Shown here: positions 7,401 through 11,457 of the stretch, piece after piece
Layout of the letters: each line of letters opens with the position of its first letter
Numbering within the stretch: position 1 is the stretch's first letter
NCBI GenBank assembly: GCA_910588755.1
Contig: CAJUQZ010000080.1
Location: 1 to 11,457, forward strand
Reading direction: 5' to 3'
DNA length: 11,457 nt
Source of the DNA: an uncultured Lachnospiraceae bacterium
Lineage (GTDB): Bacteria; Bacillota; Clostridia; Lachnospirales; Lachnospiraceae
The notes under the pieces: generated by a model
Told to the model about the DNA's origin: nothing
The model's input: the letters and a program-made list of their open reading frames with translations, nothing else
Databases searched by the model: none
Made by a program: the position numbers and the translations under genes

Positions 7401-8547
7401 ACTGTCCCCCTATTTCTTCCCAATCTGAATCTATCTGGCTGCGGACAGCAGACGAGTTGTTTTCCCACCATTGGCTGCCAAAAAACTGTTCCGCGAGTAT
7501 GGCATATCCATTGATAATCCGATCCGGCAACAAGATATCCTCCCCATGAAACTTCCATTCATCTCTGCACTGACACGCTATGTGATTTATTCTATGGATA
7601 TACTCCGCACTGCGCGTGTCCGCAAAACCTTTGAGACACTCGATTACAGCAGCCTGACAAGAAGGGCATGTTGTGGGTGAACATATAATGTTGAATGCCC
7701 CATTTGATGTGTACCAGCTAAGTCCCACTTTAGACCATACGTTCTGGTCTAGTCGGGTAATTATCTCAGCCAGCTGCCATAAGCTTGGGGGAAAATATAT
7801 CCCTTTCCTGTACAAAACCTCCAATGGCGTGGAGCTCTTAATATGTATTGGAAACAGGTCACATCCGGACACGCCTTTATCCAGGGCCCATAAAACCGTT
7901 TTTACTGCGGATTCCACACTTTCCTCCGGATATAAGAACGGAACCCCTGCTAGTACATTCGCTATGACATTTACATCATGCGCCCTGCAAATATCAATTG
8001 CCTGTGCAGCCTGCTTTAAAGAAAGCTGCTTATTGATGCAGTATTTAAGCAGAAAGGGCGATGCGGATTCTAGTCCTATATATACCCCGTAAAACCGTTC
8101 ACCCAACATTTTCCTGCACAATGCGATTGTATCTTCTGTAATTGTCTCTGCACGGGTTTCAAACAATATATGCCTAAAGACAGATTTATGTAATATCCGC
8201 AGGATTCCAGTCAATGCCTCCTGTGGAACCTCTTTGCAGTCAAACATGCTTCCGGACGGGGATATCAGCAATGTATGGCAGTCCCCGGAAATATTTTTTA
8301 ATCCATTTTCCACATAGGATACCATCTGACGGGCTGTTGTCTCTGGACCATTGCTGTAATCACACATGATACAGCCTCCCTGCGCATCATGAGAACATCC
8401 CTGTGTCCTAAACCATAGTCCGGCACTTGTCCCCTGCGGCGTCTGTGTAATCCGGACACTTACCGTGTCCTGGTCACTCCAGAAAGTCATCCTGTTTTTT
8501 CTTGCCTCCATCCCGATCTTTTGCAAAAATTCATTTTTTATATCCAT
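7390..8547 (-). CDS. RaSEA-like radical SAM enzyme (second copy)
   Basis: This 385-residue protein has the radical SAM cluster motif C-x7-C-x2-C (C51, C59, C62 in GCSHDAQGGCIMCDY), the same unusual spacing as the other radical SAM protein of the operon. This, with LISPSGSMFD (94-103), YIGLES (156-161) and the overall length, points to the COG1244/RaSEA group (archaeosine synthase radical SAM subunit), not to B12-dependent or SPASM enzymes. The C-terminus carries TCPSCQ (C294, C297) and CQCRDEWK (C325, C327), a paired-cysteine set that may bind zinc or a second cluster. A GTG at 8565 opens the frame slightly further, but it overlaps GGGAGG (8558-8563), which sits 10 nt before ATG 8547, so ATG is chosen. 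It lies 31 nt after the NadE-like gene. RaSEA itself cleaves a C-N bond in tRNA modification. The bacterial operon context suggests a small-molecule or carrier-bound substrate, which is inference. Confidence 0.92.
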   Translation of the reverse strand: MDIKNEFLQKIGMEARKNRMTFWSDQDTVSVRITQTPQGTSAGLWFRTQGCSHDAQGGCIMCDYSNGPETTARQMVSYVENGLKNISGDCHTLLISPSGSMFDCKEVPQEALTGILRILHKSVFRHILFETRAETITEDTIALCRKMLGERFYGVYIGLESASPFLLKYCINKQLSLKQAAQAIDICRAHDVNVIANVLAGVPFLYPEESVESAVKTVLWALDKGVSGCDLFPIHIKSSTPLEVLYRKGIYFPPSLWQLAEIITRLDQNVWSKVGLSWYTSNGAFNIICSPTTCPSCQAAVIECLKGFADTRSAEYIHRINHIACQCRDEWKFHGEDILLPDRIINGYAILAEQFFGSQWWENNSSAVRSQIDSDWEEIGGQYVI

Positions 8548-8557
8548 CCAGTGAAAG

Positions 8558-8563
8558 CCTCCC
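8558..8563 (-). promoter_or_regulatory. Ribosome binding site deciding the second radical SAM start
   Basis: GGGAGG on the minus strand ends 10 nt before ATG 8547. An in-frame GTG at 8565-8563 overlaps this site and cannot use it, which rules in favour of the ATG. Confidence 0.75.
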
Positions 8564-8578
8564 ACGCATTTTATACTT

Positions 8579-9463
8579 TTATTCCAGACACTTTAGCAAC
8601 GGTCTGTTTTTCCATTTTTTTGCTGAGACCACAATATCCCTAAGGGCACTGATATGTTCTAGTGGCAGTCCTGATAGTTCTGCAGCCGTATTCGCGTCAT
8701 ATTCCTTATCGATGGCATATAGCGCATAATCGATGGCTTCCTGCGTCAGCCCTGCACGAATGCGCTTCATATTGTTATCATCTTCATCACTGAATTTCCT
8801 TCCTTTGCCCATAATTGGTGCACGGTTGATCATCCAGTACGCCAGATCAGTCAGATCCTCCTGCCCTTTCCAGAAGGCGGCAGAGGGCGGCTGTGAAATG
8901 ACATTCTCCCTGCAGTGAAGTTCCCTTGCCAGCTGTACAACCTGCGTCTTGTACAAATGTGCAATTGGTTTAAAGTGAGCCAGATTATCCCCAAACGGCA
9001 TAAAAAAACCTAATTTCATTTCTGTACAGTTTGAAGTACCCGCTATCAAAAAGCCCTTATCCTGATAGCCTGAGATCAGGGCCGTCCGCAAAGAACATTT
9101 TGCACGGTTAGGGTCAAGCAGTGAATCCGCACAGAACAGGGAGGGATTTCCTTGTTCTGCCGCCTTTACCAACGCCACATTCATGCCGCAAAGGTTAATC
9201 TCATCAATCGGAACATTCAAATCAGACGCCAGCTGATACGCATTTTGCCCATACTGCTCCTCCATATCATCCTGAAGAACGAACACTAGACGGACCCGGT
9301 CCTCTCCTAAAGCTTCCACACATAACCTTGCTACCACATCAGAGTCTAGTCCACCCGAAACAAACACACAGACGGGCTCATTATCATTCGCATACTGGCA
9401 TATAAAACGAAGGATACGCTGCTTTTCCCCAGCAGCTAATGTTAATACCGAATTACAAGACAT
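8579..9463 (-). CDS. NAD-synthetase-like ATP-dependent amide ligase
   Basis: This 294-residue protein belongs to the NH3-dependent NAD synthetase (NadE) family of PP-loop ATPases. Visible motifs are SGGLDSD (36-42), DPNRAKCSLRTALI (117-130, in place of GNxxARxRM), AGTSNCTEMKLGFFMPFGD (141-159, in place of GTxNxSExxxGYxTxxGD), the segment KPIAHLYKTQVVQLAR (165-180), and PPSAAFWKGQED (192-203). The ATP-pyrophosphate chemistry is therefore retained: it adenylates a carboxylate and forms an amide with ammonia or an amine. There is no glutaminase domain. The substrate-facing motifs differ from NadE, and the gene is embedded in a biosynthetic operon, so a dedicated amidation of the pathway product is more likely than NAD supply. 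GAAGGGAG (9473-9480) directly abuts ATG 9472 and is 9 nt from ATG 9463, so the latter is the preferred start. It overlaps the half-thiolase gene by 11 nt. Confidence 0.85.
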   Translation of the reverse strand: MSCNSVLTLAAGEKQRILRFICQYANDNEPVCVFVSGGLDSDVVARLCVEALGEDRVRLVFVLQDDMEEQYGQNAYQLASDLNVPIDEINLCGMNVALVKAAEQGNPSLFCADSLLDPNRAKCSLRTALISGYQDKGFLIAGTSNCTEMKLGFFMPFGDNLAHFKPIAHLYKTQVVQLARELHCRENVISQPPSAAFWKGQEDLTDLAYWMINRAPIMGKGRKFSDEDDNNMKRIRAGLTQEAIDYALYAIDKEYDANTAAELSGLPLEHISALRDIVVSAKKWKNRPLLKCLE

Positions 9464-9980
9464 ATGATGCATCTCCCTTCACCTGAATTATTCCATCCTG
9501 CTGTCCGTCACTGGACACTTGAAAGATAATGATAAACTCCAGACCACTGTACTGCCACTGTGCACTTGACAGTAAAGACACCAAACAGATTGCCCTATTA
9601 CCAGATTCCATGACAGAATCCAATATCGCAAGCCCCTCCCTGATAATATTGGTATTGTCCCCCTGTACACAGATTGGCGTCACATTTGTGAGTCCCATGT
9701 CGTATAAGATCTCATACTGGGGCGCCGGGGAGCCAAGTTCCTCCTGAAACCGTACATCTAAAAAATAAGCGTACTCCGAGTTCCCTTCGCCAAGAACACT
9801 CCTTAATGCCTCCACGATGCTTTTTCTGTTCCTTGTGGACGTCAGGCATTGATTTGCTGCATTTCTTTCATCAACATCCTCTCCAAAAAGAGACATGATA
9901 CTATCTCTGTAAAACGGATGTACATAATCTGTCCTGGCATGTGGAGGGAAAAACCATTTTATATCACTCACTGACAGCAT
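9453..9980 (-). CDS. Half-length thiolase-fold protein without catalytic cysteine (putative)
   Basis: I do not recognise this 175-residue protein with certainty, but its order of elements follows the N-terminal half of a KAS III/thiolase fold. It has an opening strand (DIKWFFPPHA), a helix around 50-64, a strand YAYFLDVRF (70-78), then LTNVTPICVQGDNTN (97-111), a helix 113-126, the strand RAICLVSLLSS (129-139), and a final KGDASYVL (168-175) resembling the GDGAxAVL motif. It ends just there, whereas a full KAS III continues for another half-domain with the His and Asn residues. Aligning it with the operon's own KAS III puts Thr110 at the position of catalytic Cys85 (shared pattern NV..I...G..). 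It should be catalytically dead on its own. The ATG has AAGGAG 7 nt upstream and overlaps the radical SAM gene by 17 nt. Possible roles are a partner of the KAS III or an acyl-binding protein; both are inference. Confidence 0.5.
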   Translation of the reverse strand: MLSVSDIKWFFPPHARTDYVHPFYRDSIMSLFGEDVDERNAANQCLTSTRNRKSIVEALRSVLGEGNSEYAYFLDVRFQEELGSPAPQYEILYDMGLTNVTPICVQGDNTNIIREGLAILDSVMESGNRAICLVSLLSSAQWQYSGLEFIIIFQVSSDGQQDGIIQVKGDASYVL

Positions 9981-11115
9981 ACAAACTCTCCTTTACTTCC
10001 CTTAATGCTTCTTCTAACAAATCCGTATCCATATGAAAATATCTCGCAAGAAACCGATAATCGCGCTCAAACATAGCATACTCTATACAATCTGCCTGTC
10101 CTTTTAAGTTATCCTTCCAACTATTGCGGCAGCTGCATATTTCATGCTCTAGTGCCGCCAGAGTATCTTTGCATGGTTCAGACTTATACTTGTCCAACAG
10201 TGCCAGTATGGCCTCCTGACACTCCGAACAGGTACATGGGGAAGACAGGATCTTTGTTTTATCTGTATAATAATTGCGATACCATGAAATATTTACAACA
10301 GGCAGGCACTCCTGGGGCAGCATGGCTAATACTTCTATAAGCGCCCACAGTGATACACACTGATATCTGCCAGCTTTATACAGCACTTCAAGCAATGTAC
10401 CTGGTTTGATGTGATATGGAAATAAAATGACAGCGTCAAAACCAATCTTTAATGCCTTTTGCACAGACTGACACGCAATGTTCATATTTGCCTTTTCGCT
10501 GACAAATGGCAGCCCCAGTCCAATATTGGCAACGCACCGCAGACCAGCACTGTGTACCTTCTCAACGGCAGCTTCTATATCCGAAATAAAAACCCCTTTA
10601 TTTACAGAATTTCTAAGCAAACCTGCATCTAATGTTTCCACGCCTATTTCCACTGAAACCCTCTTATCGGGATAGCGGTTACGCAGCTCCCTTAACAACG
10701 GCTCTGTTATGACATCTGCCCTGCTCTCAACCGTAAGGGACTCGAAGGAAACATGATCCAGAAGTTCATATATGCCCAGGCGCAGCCTAGAACACACTTC
10801 GCGCTCATCCAGAAAACTGCCACTTGGGTTGATCACCAGATTATAATTACTGTCTGGAAGTTCCTGAAAGGATTGCTTTAATCTGGCAAGGATCATCTCC
10901 TCATCAACCTTATGGCCTTTTCCATAGTTACACATTGTGCAGCCGCCCTCTTTGTCATATGCACATCCTTCCGTCATAAACCACACTTCGCACATGGCCC
11001 TGCCATCAGCGATCTCATGACGCACTACCGTCAAAGGTTCTTCGGGCAGGGAACGTTTGTTCTCGTATATGGTACTCATGATGCATTTCAAGAAAAGATT
11101 TTCCTTTTTTATCAT
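9964..11115 (-). CDS. RaSEA-like radical SAM enzyme (first copy)
   Basis: This 383-residue radical SAM protein shares motif order with the second copy in this operon. The cluster motif is C51-x7-C59-x2-C62 (EGCAYDKEGGCTMCNYG), followed by LVINPSGSFLDE (93-104), SRADVIT (131-137) and SVEIGVETL (154-162), the pattern seen in the COG1244/RaSEA group. The C-terminal region has TCSECQ (C296, C299) and CSCRNSWK (C327, C329), aligning with the same cysteines in the paralogue; C294 is extra. It would cleave SAM to a 5'-deoxyadenosyl radical and act on an unknown substrate. Its gene sits directly after the carrier protein with a 4-nt ATGA overlap, so a carrier-bound or coupled substrate is a reasonable inference. 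ATG 11115 has GAGAGG about 6 nt upstream; a later ATG at 11079 has no visible site. Divergence between the two copies suggests different steps, not simple gene dosage. Confidence 0.92.
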   Translation of the reverse strand: MIKKENLFLKCIMSTIYENKRSLPEEPLTVVRHEIADGRAMCEVWFMTEGCAYDKEGGCTMCNYGKGHKVDEEMILARLKQSFQELPDSNYNLVINPSGSFLDEREVCSRLRLGIYELLDHVSFESLTVESRADVITEPLLRELRNRYPDKRVSVEIGVETLDAGLLRNSVNKGVFISDIEAAVEKVHSAGLRCVANIGLGLPFVSEKANMNIACQSVQKALKIGFDAVILFPYHIKPGTLLEVLYKAGRYQCVSLWALIEVLAMLPQECLPVVNISWYRNYYTDKTKILSSPCTCSECQEAILALLDKYKSEPCKDTLAALEHEICSCRNSWKDNLKGQADCIEYAMFERDYRFLARYFHMDTDLLEEALREVKESLYAVSE

Positions 11116-11351
11116 AGACTACCTCTCGCAGCGATAAACTCCCAAAGTGTACCTACGGTTTCAAATATTTCTCCCAGGTTATCATCAATCGGGGAAAACG
11201 TAATATGAAATTCATCCTCGACTTGCGGATAAAGCATTGCTATGTCCAGGGAGCTCATGCACAGATCGTCCCGAAAAGACATCGTATCTGTCAGTTCCCC
11301 ACACGTCTTACCCGTATTTGATTCTAACAGTGCATAATATTTTTCTTTCAT
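11112..11351 (-). CDS. Acyl carrier protein
   Basis: This 79-residue acidic protein has the four-helix carrier-protein layout. The phosphopantetheine site is FRDDLCMSSLDIAML (26-40), with Ser34 as the attachment residue; the usual DSL reads SSL and the usual Gly before it is Cys31. Downstream, VEDEFHITFSPIDDNLGEI and TVGTLWEFI (66-74) match the EDEFGI...TVGDLVDYI pattern. It would carry the acyl or aminoacyl intermediate between the ligase, KAS III, radical SAM enzymes and the BtrH-like transferase, after priming by a phosphopantetheinyl transferase not found in this window. It is a dedicated carrier, separate from fatty-acid AcpP judging by its context and altered motif. The ATG overlaps the stop of the upstream gene (ATGA) and its own stop overlaps the radical SAM start (ATGA), so translation is tightly coupled. 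An AAAGGAA site lies about 9 nt before the ATG. Confidence 0.87.
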   Translation of the reverse strand: MKEKYYALLESNTGKTCGELTDTMSFRDDLCMSSLDIAMLYPQVEDEFHITFSPIDDNLGEIFETVGTLWEFIAARGSL

Positions 11352-11457
11352 CTTATCACATTCCTTTCATCTTCTTTATCCTCAGGAATTTCCAGATACT
11401 CCATTACATTTCTCTTTTGTCTGCGTCTGGATATTCCAGAACGGACTGATAAATCTC
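11348..11457 (-). CDS. C-terminal end of an unidentified upstream operon gene (partial)
   Basis: A minus-strand frame stays open from the window edge to a TGA at 11350-11348, giving the last 35 residues of a protein that ends in EIPEDKEDERNVIR. The TGA overlaps the ATG of the carrier-protein gene as ATGA, the same 4-nt coupling seen at the next junction, which is why this frame is preferred to the others (they stop at 24 and 17 codons). The visible tail is basic (RRRQKR) then acidic and shows no recognisable domain. The family cannot be assigned. It implies the operon continues beyond the window and that its promoter lies further right. Confidence 0.5.
   Translation of the reverse strand, partial: DLSVRSGISRRRQKRNVMEYLEIPEDKEDERNVIR

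Noticed and set aside
11371..11404. A short minus-strand ORF starting at an internal ATG (MEYLEIPEDK...) just before the carrier-protein gene, as a possible micro-peptide.
   Set aside because: The same frame is open without a stop to the window edge, so it is more simply the tail of a longer gene.

Overview
The window looks like a chromosomal segment from an anaerobic, low-to-mid GC Gram-positive bacterium, most likely a gut-type Clostridia (Bacillota). The reasons are the AGGAGG-type ribosome binding sites on nearly every gene, the moderately AT-rich composition, and the oxygen-sensitive gene content (two radical SAM enzymes and a pair of U32-family Fe-S proteins). No rRNA, tRNA, CRISPR array or insertion sequence was seen. 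The species cannot be named from the sequence alone.

Layout. On the + strand at the left, two genes form a short unit: a UbiV-like U32-type protein (191-1018) and a UbiU-like/U32 family protein (1044-1970). A perfect 10-bp stem hairpin (1998-2021) separates them from a convergent minus-strand operon that fills the rest of the window. Read in its direction of transcription (right to left), the operon holds: the 3' end of an unidentified gene (>11457-11348), an acyl carrier protein (11351-11112), a RaSEA-like radical SAM enzyme (11115-9964), a thiolase-fold half-protein without the catalytic cysteine (9980-9453), an NAD-synthetase-like ATP-dependent amide ligase (9463-8579), a second RaSEA-like radical SAM enzyme (8547-7390), an AMP-forming acyl or aminoacyl ligase (7400-6000), a BtrH-like cysteine acyltransferase (6019-5141), a short KAS III (5121-4291), and a UvrA-like ATPase lacking the UvrB-binding domain (4289-2034). 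Every junction either overlaps (4 to 20 nt) or is separated by no more than 31 nt, so this is one translationally coupled transcription unit. Its promoter lies outside the window.

How it may work (inference). The set has the logic of a carrier-protein-based small-molecule pathway. The ligase activates a carboxylic or amino acid for loading on the carrier protein. The KAS III condenses or transfers the acyl chain, and the half thiolase may be a non-catalytic partner. The two radical SAM enzymes modify the chain. The NadE-like enzyme forms an amide, and the BtrH-like protein moves the finished acyl group from the carrier to an acceptor, as BtrH does in butirosin synthesis. The UvrA-like protein resembles dedicated self-resistance proteins for DNA-binding antibiotics (DrrC/Ecm16 type), which would suggest a DNA-interacting product. 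The adjacent U32 pair could supply O2-independent hydroxylation, although it is on the opposite strand and may be unrelated. I do not recognise this gene combination as a characterised cluster. It is the best candidate here for an undescribed biosynthetic system.
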